From: CAMDPA01 sp965223035
GTDB lineage: Bacteria > Pseudomonadota > Alphaproteobacteria > Rhizobiales > Hyphomicrobiaceae
NCBI GenBank assembly: GCA_965223035.1
Contig: OZ244980.1
Coordinates: 4,836,001-4,900,000 of the forward strand
Direction: 5' to 3'
DNA: 64,000 bases
In this document: positions 34,588-43,423 of the stretch, piece by piece
Position numbering within the stretch: position 1 is the stretch's first letter
Layout: every line of letters starts with the position of its first letter
Position numbers and translations under genes: made by a program
The notes under the pieces: generated by a model
Told to the model about the DNA's origin: nothing
Databases searched by the model: none
The model's input: the letters and a program-made list of their open reading frames with translations, nothing else

Positions 34588-35466
34588 TTAGTCACCTACC
34601 AGTTGCGTGTTCCAAGACTCTTCACGTATGGCTTCAACGGCATCGCGTGAAGGCAATATCAGGGACACCGTGGTCCCCACGTTCTTTTCGCTCTCGATCA
34701 AAAGCTTGCCGCTGTGCAGCTCGACCATGGACTTGGCGATGGGAAGGCCCAGGCCGGCCCCCTCCCGGTGCCGCGCGCGACCGCCGTCGACTTGACCAAA
34801 CGGCGTGAGTGCGATCGCAATTTCCTCTTCGCTCATGCCGACCCCGGTGTCGCTCACCTGAACCATTGCACCGCCGCCGGCTACCGGGGTGGCAGCGATG
34901 ATGACGGTTCCGCCGGGATGCGTGAATTTGAGCGCATTGGAAACCAAATGGCTCAAGACCTGTGCCAGCTTGACGCTATCGCCACGGATCGGCGGAAGAG
35001 CCGCATCGAGTTGCCGCCGCAGCGTTAAACCGGCCTCCTTAGCCGGAATGCGAAATGTGCGAATCACCGTGTCAATCAACTCGTCCAAGGCAATCTCGCG
35101 CGCATCGAGCGTATACTTGCCGCTCTGGATCTTGGAAATGTCCAGAATGTCGTTAACGATCGCTAGCAAGTGCCCCGCTGCATCATGAATGAGCTGGGAA
35201 TATTGGATGATTTCGTCGTCTTGCAGCTTTCGGCGCTCGTGCTCGGACAGCAGCTTGGAAAAGCCGATAATGGTGTTGAGGGGTGTCCTCAACTCGTGGC
35301 TCATGTTGGAGATAAACTCTGACTTAACCTTGCTGGCCAGCTCCGCCTCGATGCGGGCGGAATGCTCGGCCACGCGCGTGCGGTGCCGCAAAACGGCATC
35401 GCCCAAAATGGTCGAATATTCGCTGATCAGCGAGTTTGCGCCGCCAAATGTGCGATTGTTCAGCAT
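34588..35466 (-). CDS. Soluble histidine kinase coupled to HerA gene
   Basis: A 292-residue sensor-type kinase. HisKA: FISNMSHELRTPLNTIIGFS with phosphorylated His57. HATPase_c: N box HLVSNALKFTHPG, G1 DTGVGMS, F box TPFGQVDGG and G2 GAGLGLPIAKSMVELHSG. The first 45 residues are a short helix with no membrane segment, PAS or GAF domain. It is therefore cytoplasmic and must receive its signal through a partner. No response regulator is adjacent; the nearest is CpdR-like, 9 kb away. Three bases separate its stop codon from the HerA start. No strong ribosome site is seen at the chosen start. Confidence 0.92.
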   Translation of the reverse strand: MLNNRTFGGANSLISEYSTILGDAVLRHRTRVAEHSARIEAELASKVKSEFISNMSHELRTPLNTIIGFSKLLSEHERRKLQDDEIIQYSQLIHDAAGHLLAIVNDILDISKIQSGKYTLDAREIALDELIDTVIRTFRIPAKEAGLTLRRQLDAALPPIRGDSVKLAQVLSHLVSNALKFTHPGGTVIIAATPVAGGGAMVQVSDTGVGMSEEEIAIALTPFGQVDGGRARHREGAGLGLPIAKSMVELHSGKLLIESEKNVGTTVSLILPSRDAVEAIREESWNTQLVGD

Positions 35467-36052
35467 GGCTTGATTAATGCTTGTCCGGGTTTTTGGCCCC
35501 TAAGTTCATCCGCCTTCAAACAACGTAGGCAGGAACGGATAAGCAAGTGTTAAGGCAGTGATTGGAAATCTATCATTACACGTATTATTGACTGCTCGAT
35601 GGGCTATCGGCGGATCGCGCTGGCCGGTGATTCAACCCATCAACGGTAAAGGTGCGGCATCTAAACCGATAAAGTTCGATCTACCGTTGGGCATTTCGAA
35701 TTGGAATGCGCTGCACAAAATCGATGTTTGATGGGTTCCGGCTTGCCGGCGACAGGGTTTTGCTTTTTAGATTGTTGCCGCCTGAGACGAATGAGCCTTG
35801 GCGGTCGGCTCCCGCCAACCTGCCACCCGCACGAGCGGGCCATGCGGCGACCGGGCGGGGCGCGGGAGGGTTCGAGCGAACACGGCAATGCGCCAATGTG
35901 ATGGGACCTACCCGCCCGAAGGTTTCGGCTGGTTTGCCCATCGGATGTGTCTTGCGCGGCACGCCGGCAGGCGGGTTTCAGCGGGCGGCCGGCAACCGCC
36001 ATTGAGGGGCTTTCCGCCCGCACTCACATCGGCTACTCCAGCGGTCGTCTTT
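35467..36052. other. Divergent intergenic region with a family B repeat
   Basis: 586 bases between the histidine kinase and the Pif1-like helicase. The first 200 bases are AT-rich and should contain the kinase-HerA promoter. A family B copy occupies 35779-35894. No gene is recognised. Confidence 0.45.
35779..35894. repeat. Family B GC-rich repeat (reverse orientation)
   Basis: Read on the minus strand: GGCGCATTGCCGTG, TCGAACCCTCCCGCGCC, CCGCCCGGTCG, GCGGGTGGCAGG, ending TCGTCTCAGGCG. The copy is diverged. Confidence 0.65.
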
Positions 36053-37435
36053 ATGAGTCGCGGTGCCGTGTCGGTGCCACATGCAGTGGGCTGCGCCTTG
36101 ACTAGTCCAGCTGATGCCAGGGAACGTGAGGGGGCCGGCGCGCATGGGCTGGACCTTGCCGCGCCGACGCTGCCTAGCGAGGCCACCCTCGACTTTATAA
36201 AACAAGGTTCGGGCCACCTGTTCGTGACGGGGCGGGCGGGAACCGGAAAATCGACGTTACTACGTCGTGTTGCTGAGGTGGTCGCCGAGCGCGGGGTGGT
36301 GCTGGCGCCCACCGGTCTGGCGGCGGTCAATGTGGGGGGCCAGACGATTCACTCGTTTTTTGGTCTGCCACCGCGGTTGATCCGGCCGGATGATATCCGC
36401 AAAAGCCGCAACGGTCGGGTCATGCGGCGGTTGGACTTCGTCATCATCGACGAGGTTTCGATGGTGCGCTCGGATCTCATGTGGGCCATCGACCAAAGCC
36501 TACGCCTCAACCGGGGTCGGCCACGGGTCCCATTCGGCGGCGCGCGACTGTTGTTGTTCGGCGATCCCCATCAACTCCCGCCCGTCGTTCAGGACAGCGA
36601 CGTCGCTCAGCATCTCGACGACACGTTTGGCGGTTCATTCTTTTTTAACGTGTCAACGCTGGGCGAAGGCGAGGGGACGCTGCTTTTGGAGTTACACCAC
36701 GTGTTCCGTCAGCAGGATGATCAGTTGGTGGCGGTGCTGAACCAGATCCGAGAAGGCACCGTCACTGCCGAGGACCTGGCGATTCTCAACCAACGCGTCA
36801 ATCCGATCCGAACCCTCAGGGATGGCGACCAATACGTGATCCTGACGCCGACGAACGCAGCGGCCAGTCGGATCAATTTGGCCTACCTGAACGCCTTACC
36901 CGGTACGTCCAATGCCCTGGAGGCCAGCGTCGTCGGTGACTTCGCCGCCGCCGCCCAGCCCACCGAGCAGACGCTGGTGCTCAAGCCGCAGGCGAAGGTG
37001 ATCCTGCTACGCAACGATCCGGAACGGCGATGGGTGAACGGCTCGATTGCGCGGGTGTCGCGCCTCGATGAGCGGCGCGTTTGGATCGAAATCGACGGCC
37101 GCGAGCACGAGGTCGAGCCGGTATCGTGGGAAAGCCGACGCTATGCATACGATCAAGCCGCCGGAAAGATCGTCGAAACCGTCACCGGGTCGTTCAAGCA
37201 GTTCCCGCTGCGACTGGCCTGGGCGCTGACCATCCACAAGAGCCAGGGCCTCACGCTGGACCATGTTTACGTCGACCTCGCCCGCGGAACTTTCGCGCAT
37301 GGGCAAGCCTATGTCGCTTTGTCGCGCTGCACAACACTGGACGGATTGGCGCTCGCGAGGCCGCTGAGGCAAAACGACTTTCTCTTCGATGCGTCTGCGA
37401 CGGAATACCGCAGCCTGTTCCCGTCGCTGATTTGA
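36053..37435 (+). CDS. Pif1/RecD-like SF1 helicase
   Basis: A 460-residue superfamily 1B helicase. Motif I GRAGTGKSTLL (about 60-70), Ia LAPTGLAAVNVGGQTIHSFF, motif II FVIIDEVSMVRSDLM, motif III LLLFGDPHQLPPVV, then LHHVFRQQ, motif V LTIHKSQGLTLDHVYVDL and motif VI YVALSRCTT. The order and spacing fit bacterial Pif1-type 5'-3' DNA helicases. It lacks RecD N-terminal or nuclease domains. The frame is open further upstream, but ATG 36053 begins the conserved part most closely; the ribosome site is weak. It is divergent from the kinase-HerA pair, placing two DNA-motor genes side by side. Confidence 0.88.
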   Translation: MSRGAVSVPHAVGCALTSPADAREREGAGAHGLDLAAPTLPSEATLDFIKQGSGHLFVTGRAGTGKSTLLRRVAEVVAERGVVLAPTGLAAVNVGGQTIHSFFGLPPRLIRPDDIRKSRNGRVMRRLDFVIIDEVSMVRSDLMWAIDQSLRLNRGRPRVPFGGARLLLFGDPHQLPPVVQDSDVAQHLDDTFGGSFFFNVSTLGEGEGTLLLELHHVFRQQDDQLVAVLNQIREGTVTAEDLAILNQRVNPIRTLRDGDQYVILTPTNAAASRINLAYLNALPGTSNALEASVVGDFAAAAQPTEQTLVLKPQAKVILLRNDPERRWVNGSIARVSRLDERRVWIEIDGREHEVEPVSWESRRYAYDQAAGKIVETVTGSFKQFPLRLAWALTIHKSQGLTLDHVYVDLARGTFAHGQAYVALSRCTTLDGLALARPLRQNDFLFDASATEYRSLFPSLI

Positions 37436-37819
37436 GGTGAAATGTGTCGGGCCTAGTTAGCAAACCGTTGCCAAAACGGCATAAATTGCTGCACTGCACA
37501 ATGTCGCTTCGACGGCACAGCAAAGCCGAAAGTGCACAGGCGGCGATTGGCATTGCAGCAAACATATTGCGCCGCACAATAAACTGCGTTATAGCTGTCC
37601 CCACAGCGTAGATCGTCATGTCAAGAACGTTTGTACGGCCAACGGCGCGGGCCGCCAAAGCGCACGCAGCTTCCGTGGAAGCGTGCGTCCGGCGGTGTCA
37701 AGCCCGCGACGCACCGCGCACCAACCGCAGTCACCGAGGCTTCGCCCGCATTAAAACAGCAAAGCCGTGTCAACCGCTATCCAGGTCCACACCCCAACCC
37801 CGCAGACAGGAGAGACGCA
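37436..37819. other. Phasin upstream region
   Basis: 384 bases between the helicase and phasin genes. Contains two imperfect palindromes built on TTGC/GCACAA (annotated separately) and AT-rich stretches suitable for a promoter. No gene. Confidence 0.45.
37484..37581. promoter_or_regulatory. PhaR-like operator motifs upstream of the phasin gene
   Basis: AATTGCTGCACTGCACAATG (37484-37503) and TATTGCGCCGCACAATA (37565-37581) are imperfect palindromes, with ATTGCAGCAAAC just before the second. The first contains CTGC-N3-GCA, close to the CTGC-N3/4-GCAG site described for the PHB repressor PhaR. They lie 240-335 bases before the phasin start, a plausible place for PhaR control. Confidence 0.45.
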
Positions 37820-38269
37820 ATGAACGAGCAATTCAATCGTCAGGCCCAAGACATGTTCAAGGCCGCTCAGGACGCCCGCATCCCAGAGAATTTGCAATCT
37901 ATGGCTGAAGACAGCGTCGCCAAAACGCGTGAGGCCTTCGAGCAATTCTCGACCGTTGCCAAGGATAACGCCAAGGCGTTCGAGGAGGTCGTGATCGCGG
38001 CCCAGGCTGGGGCCAAGGCGATCGGCGATAAAATGATGCAAAATACGTCGGCCAACGCTGAAGCTGCCTTCGATGCCGCGCAGGCCATCGCTCGGGCACG
38101 GACGCTGCCGGAGGCGGCGCGGCTGCAAGCCGATTTCGTCCAGCAGCAGTTGGCGGTTGCGGGCGCACAAAGCAAAGAGCTGCTCGAACTGTCAACGCGG
38201 GTCACCCAGCAAACGCTGGAGAGCATGAACGTCGCGGCCAGCAAGTCGTTCAGCCCGTTGAAGCGCTAG
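37820..38269 (+). CDS. Phasin family protein
   Basis: A 149-residue helix-rich phasin. MAEDSVAKTREAFEQFSTVA and the central AFEEVVIAAQAGAKAIGDKM match PF09361, and EAARLQADFVQQQLAVAGAQ with SKELLELSTRVTQQT the C-terminal half. Phasins coat polyhydroxybutyrate granules. CAGGAGA lies seven bases before the ATG at 37820. PhaR-like palindromes lie upstream. Its stop codon TAG is the left end of a family A repeat. An MmgR-like sRNA, a known PHB regulator in rhizobia, lies 9 kb away. Confidence 0.93.
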   Translation: MNEQFNRQAQDMFKAAQDARIPENLQSMAEDSVAKTREAFEQFSTVAKDNAKAFEEVVIAAQAGAKAIGDKMMQNTSANAEAAFDAAQAIARARTLPEAARLQADFVQQQLAVAGAQSKELLELSTRVTQQTLESMNVAASKSFSPLKR

Positions 38270-38352
38270 AGCAACCTGCCTTTTGTCGGACTCGGAACGA
38301 TCCCGATGAAAGGCAGAAAGGTTGCTCCACACTTTAAGGCACGATGATCGAG
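38266..38352. repeat. Family A palindromic repeat; supplies phasin stop codon
   Basis: CTAGAGCAACCTGCC at the left, a diverged hairpin (TTTTGTCGG / CCGATGAAA), then GGTTGCTCCACACTTTAAGG and CACGATGATCGAG. TAG at 38267-38269 is the stop codon of the phasin. Confidence 0.88.
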
Positions 38353-38768
38353 CGCAACGGCGATTGAGGTGGATCCGCTTTTGCAGCCAACTCAAACGCG
38401 AAGCACTGGTCACGTGTAAAGCTGGTCACGTGTAAAACTGATCACGCGAAAAGTTGAGGGCAAGCGTTGCGGCGACGATTGCGGCCATGGTCGCTCGCGT
38501 TTTCATGCTTGCCAACTGAGCGAACCCAGTTTCGGCCCCGCCTGCCCAATGCAGCGGGGCCGCGTTGCGTTGGTCCACCGCCGGGCGTCGTGAACTCACC
38601 ATGCGCGAGCTTTTTGCTGCACGCGCAGAGTTGCCGAGCTAGAGTGCAGCTGGGCTCCGATCCGGGCGCACCAGATTCGGGGTGCTAAGTTGCATTTCCG
38701 CCTTCGGTGCTCCGCGAACCTGTGCGCAGGGCGGGAGCGACCGGAAGTTGACGATCAAGGTTAGCGTT
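38270..38768. other. Intergenic region phasin-acetyltransferase
   Basis: 499 bases, beginning with the family A repeat. CTGGTCACGTGTAAA is repeated as near-copies at 38408-38450. No gene is recognised in the rest. Confidence 0.4.
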
Positions 38769-39287
38769 ATGCTTGGTTCGAGTGTGGAAATTGTCGTTCG
38801 GTCGGGCAAGCCAAGTGATGCGGCAGCGCTTCAGCATCTGTTTAAAGAGAGTTGGCGCTGCGCATACGGCGGGATCATTCCGTCACATCACCTCGAATGG
38901 ATGATCTCCAAGCGCACCAAGAAGTGGTGGGTCAGTGCAACGCGCTCGCGCGACTGTATGCTGGTGCTGTCACTGTCCGGCGACACGGTGGGGTATGCGA
39001 CGCTCGGTTTGTCACGTACACGGGGACGCGTCAGCCCAGCCGAAGGCGAGATATACGAGATCTACCTGTCACCCATCCACCAAGGCATTGGTCTGGGCGA
39101 GCGGTTGTTCGAAGCCTGCCGCCACACGCTGGAAATGCGCGGGCATTGCGGCTTAATCGTCTGGGTGCTGGCTCAGAACACGGGCGCGATCGAGTTTTAT
39201 TGGCGTCGGGGCGGACGACCGGTGAAATCCACGACCGAATTGATCGGCGGCGCCCCGTTGGAGAAGATCGCCTTCGAGTGGATTTGA
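38769..39287 (+). CDS. GNAT family N-acetyltransferase
   Basis: A 172-residue acetyltransferase. IVVRSGKPSDAAALQHLFKE is the first strand-helix, EIYEIYLSPIHQGIGLGERL carries the acetyl-CoA pyrophosphate-binding loop at 104-110, and VWVLAQNTGAIEFYWRRGGR is the standard final region. The substrate is unknown. Start at MLGSSVEIV; AAGG is nearby. Single gene between two family A repeats. Confidence 0.9.
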   Translation: MLGSSVEIVVRSGKPSDAAALQHLFKESWRCAYGGIIPSHHLEWMISKRTKKWWVSATRSRDCMLVLSLSGDTVGYATLGLSRTRGRVSPAEGEIYEIYLSPIHQGIGLGERLFEACRHTLEMRGHCGLIVWVLAQNTGAIEFYWRRGGRPVKSTTELIGGAPLEKIAFEWI

Positions 39288-39721
39288 CTGCCATCGCCGC
39301 TGCTGACCCGGCTTACGACCACATCTCATTCGGCGCACGATGATGTCGTCCACGAGCGCAAAGTGTCGTGGTTCGGCGCTGTACGCCGACAGCTGCGCGC
39401 CGACAGCTGCACGCGGGCAGGAGAGGCGTTACGATGAATCATGGTGGCTCGCGGACCCTGGTACCGTCACAGCGACCATCACATCGCTCCGCTTGGTTGC
39501 CGACACCGGGCGATTTCACGCTTCACAGGATCAGGGCGTTTCAGGGTGAGCGGGACGGCAGGGCGCTTGCGGCTCAGGCGGAAACGCCCCAGATCATCGT
39601 ATCTTAAGTTGGAACTGCAAAGTCGGTTTCAACTTAAAGTAAAAAGGATCGCCCTTACCGTGGTGAGCAACCTGCTGCTTTTCATCGCAACCGTTCCGAG
39701 TCCGATCAAAAGCAGGTTGCT
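39288..39721. other. Intergenic region with family B fragment and family A repeat
   Basis: 434 bases. TGGCGTTTCAGGGTGAGC with GGCTCAGGCGGAAACG (39535-39590) is a shortened family B element running directly into a family A composite copy. No gene. Confidence 0.45.
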
Positions 39722-39725
39722 CTAG
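39590..39725. repeat. Family A composite repeat, diverged; supplies omlA stop codon
   Basis: CAGATCATCGTATC, TTGGAACTGCAAAG, linker ATCGCCCTTACCGTGG, then GAGCAACCTGCTGC and a hairpin ending GCAGGTTGCTCTAG. TAG read on the minus strand (39724-39722) is the stop codon of the BamE-like lipoprotein. Confidence 0.88.
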
Positions 39726-40240
39726 CCCCCAAATACCTTGTTCTGACCCAGATTGCGGAACAGTTGTTTGATGATCGTTTCGTCATTGGTGTTCGCCGAC
39801 GGCGTCCGGCGACTGACGAAGTCAACAACCCGGCCGTCCTGCATCCCATAGTTGGCGACCCTGTCCACGAGCCCCATCTGGGAGAAGTAAACCGCAACGA
39901 CCCTGCGGTCGATCTCCTTGGGTTTGTAGAATGCGGTCTGCGCCATCTTGCTGGAGATATAGTAATAGGCGTTGCCGCGACCGGCGGCGGCGACCGTCGA
40001 TGGGCTGCCGAGCACTTGCCGGACTTGATCCTGGGTCATGCCGGCCGTCACCTGTGTGATGTGCCGATCCTCCAGCAGTGCGCCATGTTGAGAGATCGAA
40101 GTGCTGCAAGCGCCGAGCAACAGGGCCGCACAGCCCGCGAACAGCAGCGCCCGCACTTTGGCCTTCGGCGAAGTCCGGCTGCGCGCCACGTCCAACTGCC
40201 CGCGTTCGAGCAATCGGAAGGCCTGTGATCGTCTCCGCAT
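39722..40240 (-). CDS. SmpA/OmlA (BamE) outer-membrane lipoprotein
   Basis: Lipoprotein of the beta-barrel assembly machinery. The signal segment ALLFAGCAALLLGACSTS ends in a lipobox LGAC. The SmpA/OmlA fold follows: ITQVTAGMTQDQVRQVLGSP, GNAYYYISSKM and KEIDRRVVAVYF. From ATG 40240 the protein is 172 residues with a 40-residue extension before the signal segment. A start nearer the signal (GTG codons within DVARS or KVRAL) is therefore likely; I keep the ATG as an outer limit. It is divergent from the ubiquinol-cytochrome c chaperone gene, the usual alphaproteobacterial arrangement. The stop codon is supplied by a family A repeat. Confidence 0.88.
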   Translation of the reverse strand: MRRRSQAFRLLERGQLDVARSRTSPKAKVRALLFAGCAALLLGACSTSISQHGALLEDRHITQVTAGMTQDQVRQVLGSPSTVAAAGRGNAYYYISSKMAQTAFYKPKEIDRRVVAVYFSQMGLVDRVANYGMQDGRVVDFVSRRTPSANTNDETIIKQLFRNLGQNKVFGG

Positions 40241-40667
40241 GCTGTTATAGCTTTTCAGACTTGGCTGGAACCATCCCGCTCCCCGACCGGGCCATCCCAT
40301 GGCATGCTGATACGGGTGGCCGGGTGAGGGAGCGGGCCGGCAAGGCGATCCCGCCATAGGCGGAAAAAAGCGAGAGCAGATCTTGCCGGACCTTGATTGC
40401 ATAATGTCACGTCCCCTCACCCCCTGCCGCGTCTCGGCCTAAAACCACAGCCGCATTGCATCCAGGTGCGACGATAGCCCCCTTGTCGCCACCCGGCAGC
40501 CGAATCAATTCCGCATCTGTCATTCGCTTAGCGCTCACCTTGCGCAATTGCAACGACACCCCGGTCGTTCTATGTGCGTAGTGTGAGCTTGCTTCAGCGG
40601 CAGCACGTCGACCGCCGTCAGTTGTGCCGCCACCGGATATCAACCTGTAACACCGCACCCGCTGCCG
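40241..40667. other. Divergent spacer containing a family B repeat
   Basis: 427 bases between the two divergent genes. The family B copy at 40250-40366 starts only ten bases upstream of the omlA ATG, so its promoter must lie in or beyond the repeat. The rest holds no gene. Confidence 0.45.
40250..40366. repeat. Family B GC-rich repeat (clear copy)
   Basis: GCTTTTCAGACTTGGCTGG, ACCATCCCGCTCCCCG, CCATGGCATG, GGGTGGCCGGGTGAGGGAGC, GGGCCGGCAAGGCGATC, ending CCGCCATAGGCGG. CGCTCCC and GGGAGCG arms plus the terminal CCGCC/GGCGG can pair. Confidence 0.8.
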
Positions 40668-41249
40668 ATGGTTTTCTCGCGCATCTCTCGATTGGCTCTG
40701 ACGTCCGGCCAGCGTGCGCTCTTGCATAGCTCAACCGAGCTTTATGGCCGGGTCGTGGCGCAGGCCCGCGACGCCCGCTTTTACAGGGATCTGCAGGTCC
40801 CCGACACGGCCGAGGGTCGGTTGGAAATGATCCTGATTCATCTTGTCTTGGTGTTGCGTCGCTTGCAGCGTGATGGAGCGGCCGGAGCCAAGCTGGCGCG
40901 CGCGTTGGCGGAACGCTTTGTGACCGATGTCGACGATTGCCTGCGGGAGATGGGCGTCAGCGACATCAAGGTGCCGCAGAAGGTCAAGCAGGCCGCTGCC
41001 GCCCTTTATGACCGCACGCGGGATTATGGTTCCGCCCTGCAGGCCCAGGACCCCCAGCAGTTAGCGCAACCTCTGGTGGTGCACGTCTACGCTGATGACG
41101 GTGAGCATCGCGCCGACGACGCTTTGCAATTGGCGCAGTATATCTTGGATATGGAGGACCGGCTGGCCAACATCCCAAGCGGTACGGAGCCGGGCGATAA
41201 GCTTGAGTTTCCGCAGTCGACACTGTTGCAGCCGGCAGGTGGCCAATGA
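40668..41249 (+). CDS. Ubiquinol-cytochrome c chaperone (CBP3-like)
   Basis: A 193-residue protein of the CBP3/ubiquinol-cyt c chaperone family. FYRDLQVPDTAEGRLEMILI, then HLVLVLRRL, is its hallmark; ALAERFVTDVDDCLREMGVS, then DIKVPQKVKQ, follows. In mitochondria CBP3 helps cytochrome b synthesis and bc1 assembly; the bacterial relatives are less studied. Its stop codon overlaps the ATG of the DUF177 gene by four bases, showing translational coupling. The start has no strong ribosome site. Confidence 0.92.
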   Translation: MVFSRISRLALTSGQRALLHSSTELYGRVVAQARDARFYRDLQVPDTAEGRLEMILIHLVLVLRRLQRDGAAGAKLARALAERFVTDVDDCLREMGVSDIKVPQKVKQAAAALYDRTRDYGSALQAQDPQQLAQPLVVHVYADDGEHRADDALQLAQYILDMEDRLANIPSGTEPGDKLEFPQSTLLQPAGGQ

Positions 41250-41770
41250 CGATCGCGCGTGACTGGGTGCACCCGATCTTGGCGATTCCGTCCCAGGGTT
41301 TGGAGGCGACGCGCCAGGCTGATGAAGCGCAGCGTGCAGAACTGGCGCAACGGCTGGGCATCCTTCAGGTGGATGAACTCAAGGTCAGCTATCGGATCGA
41401 GGTTTGCGGCAAGCGCAGCTATCAGCTGTCAGGCGCGCTCACCGCGCGCGTGGTGCAAAGTTGCGTTGTCACGTTGGACCCTGTGACCAGTACCCTGGTC
41501 GAGGACATCGATACCCAGTTTCGCGATCAAGAACAGGTGGTTGCAGCCGATCAAGGCGAACAAGCGATTCTCGCGCTGGAGGATGTTGAACCGATCGACC
41601 ACGACCAGATCAACGTCGGCGGCGTCGTGATCGACGTGTTGCTCACCGCCTTGGACCCTTACCCGCGTGCCGTCGGGGCCAGGCTGGAACCGACCGAGCC
41701 CGAAGGCGACGACGACCCCCAACAAGGTCCGTTCGCGGCCCTCGCCGCGTGGAGATCCAGGTCGGGTTGA
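41246..41770 (+). CDS. DUF177 (YceD family) protein
   Basis: A 174-residue DUF177 protein. YQLSGALTARVVQSCVVTLD, then PVTSTLVEDI, is the family core (the Cys before VVTLDP is conserved), and the acidic C-terminus VLLTALDPYPRA with EGDDDPQQGPFAALAAW ends it. YceD-type proteins are linked to 23S rRNA maturation and usually stand before rpmF. Here no rpmF follows; plsX is 393 bases downstream. It overlaps the chaperone gene (ATGA). Confidence 0.93.
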   Translation: MTIARDWVHPILAIPSQGLEATRQADEAQRAELAQRLGILQVDELKVSYRIEVCGKRSYQLSGALTARVVQSCVVTLDPVTSTLVEDIDTQFRDQEQVVAADQGEQAILALEDVEPIDHDQINVGGVVIDVLLTALDPYPRAVGARLEPTEPEGDDDPQQGPFAALAAWRSRSG

Positions 41771-42163
41771 AACCGCGAAGCCACACCCGATGGTCACGGT
41801 TCACAGCCCCGAGAATCCGGTTGTCAGTGGCGGGCAAACCGTTATGGTGCGGCCGGTACGCAACGTCGGTACCGTTTAGCAAGCTTGACGGCAACCAGGC
41901 TTGGTCACTGCCGAGCCCGGGGTTTGGCCTAAGGCGGTCTGGGCTTTACCTGATGCCTTGCTTCATACGGGCTTTCGCTGCCCCGTGCTTGCAGCGTTGG
42001 AGGTCGGACTTCTTGATAGCGTTGCGCCCATAGATTTGCACCACGCTCGGGTAGAGCGCCAACCTGGCGTTGCATTAAGTTCGATATTCTGCGGCACGGT
42101 GCGATCCGAACCATGAACGGATCAACATCCATCTCGTCAGGGGCGTCTTGAGAGAGCAAGCGT
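41771..42163. other. Gap where rpmF might be expected
   Basis: 393 bases between DUF177 and plsX. I searched both strands by eye for an L32 protein (MAVPKRKTS-like) and found none. No repeat family member is recognisable. Confidence 0.45.
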
Positions 42164-43207
42164 ATGCCGAACCGGTTGACGATAGCCCTCGATGCTATGG
42201 GCGGGGATTTTGGCCCGGACGTGGTGCTACCCGGCGCTGCCATATCGGCCGTTCGCCATCCGGGCCTGACCTTCCTGGCATTCGGCGACGAGGACCGCAT
42301 CAGGCCGATCGTATCCAATCACCCGGCCCTCAATGGGCGCGTTACGATCGTGCACACCTCGGCCGTGATCGGCATGCACGACAAACCCAGTCAGGCGCTG
42401 CGGCGGGGCAAAGGCTCGAGCATGTGGATGGCGCTGGAGGCCGTCAGCAGTGGGGATGCTTCCGTCGCGGTCTCAGCCGGAAATACCGGCGCGTTGATGG
42501 CGCTTTATCGCATGATGCTGCAGCCGCTGGCGGACATCGAGCGACCCGCCATCGCCGCCTTGTGGCCCACCGTCAAAGCGGAATCGATCGTTCTCGACGT
42601 CGGCGCGAACATTGGCGCCTCATCGCGACAGCTTGCCGATTTCGCGCTGATGGGGGCCGGGATGGCGCGCGCCTTGTTTCATATCGAGTGCCCGAGCGTG
42701 GGACTGCTTAATGTTGGAGTTGAGGAAATCAAGGGCGCTGAGGAGGTGAAGCAAGCGCATCTGTGGCTGAAGGAAACGTTGGGCCTGCCGATCGACTACC
42801 GCGGCTACATCGAAGGCGATGACATTGGCAAAGGCGTGGTCGATGTCGTCGTGGTCGAGGGATTTGCAGGCAATATCGCGCTTAAGACGGCCGAAGGGAC
42901 GGCCCGGCAGATTGGCAGCTATCTCAAAGACGCGATGTCGCGCTCCGTCATGTCAAGGTTGGGCGCCTACTTGGCGCAAGGCGGGTTCCGGGTCCTAAAG
43001 CGAAAAATGGATCCCCGGCGTTCCAACGGCGGAACATTCCTCGGTCACAATGGCCTTGCAATAAAAAGTCATGGCGGTACCGATGCGCTTGGATTCGCTA
43101 GCGCCATCGACATCGGCTACGATATGGCCGAAAGTGGCTTGGTTGCGCGATTGGCCAAGGATTTGGAGGCGTTTCACGGCAAGCTCAGTGCCAAAACGGC
43201 CTCGTAA
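42164..43207 (+). CDS. plsX: Phosphate acyltransferase PlsX
   Basis: A 347-residue enzyme converting acyl-ACP and phosphate into acyl phosphate for phospholipid synthesis. IALDAMGGDFGPDVVLPGAA is the signature start. SVAVSAGNTGALMAL, LLNVGVEEIKGAEEVKQAHL and DVVVVEGFAGNIALKTAEG follow, with GGTFLGHNGLAIKSHGGTDA near the end. Full length. Precedes fabH, as in most proteobacteria. Confidence 0.97.
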   Translation: MPNRLTIALDAMGGDFGPDVVLPGAAISAVRHPGLTFLAFGDEDRIRPIVSNHPALNGRVTIVHTSAVIGMHDKPSQALRRGKGSSMWMALEAVSSGDASVAVSAGNTGALMALYRMMLQPLADIERPAIAALWPTVKAESIVLDVGANIGASSRQLADFALMGAGMARALFHIECPSVGLLNVGVEEIKGAEEVKQAHLWLKETLGLPIDYRGYIEGDDIGKGVVDVVVVEGFAGNIALKTAEGTARQIGSYLKDAMSRSVMSRLGAYLAQGGFRVLKRKMDPRRSNGGTFLGHNGLAIKSHGGTDALGFASAIDIGYDMAESGLVARLAKDLEAFHGKLSAKTAS

Positions 43208-43223
43208 TGATGCTGGGACCCAG

Positions 43224-43295
43224 CCTGCTGCGGGGACTCAGCGTGTTGCGAGGACTTAGCGTATTGCGAGGACTTAGCGTATTGCGGGGACTTAG
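43224..43295. repeat. 18-bp tandem repeat, four units
   Basis: Units like CGTATTGCGAGGACTTAG (18 bp), four copies, the first two diverged, starting 17 bases after the plsX stop codon. They lie in the plsX-fabH spacer. Confidence 0.85.
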
Positions 43296-43423
43296 CGCAC
43301 GGAAGGCCTGTCGGGTCCGTTGAACCGCCGGCCCATGGCGATCCCGTTAGCCGGCTGCGGTGGCAATTCACATGACTTTGGCGCACATGACCTTGGAATT
43401 GTATGGGAGGCAAAAGAGAAAGC

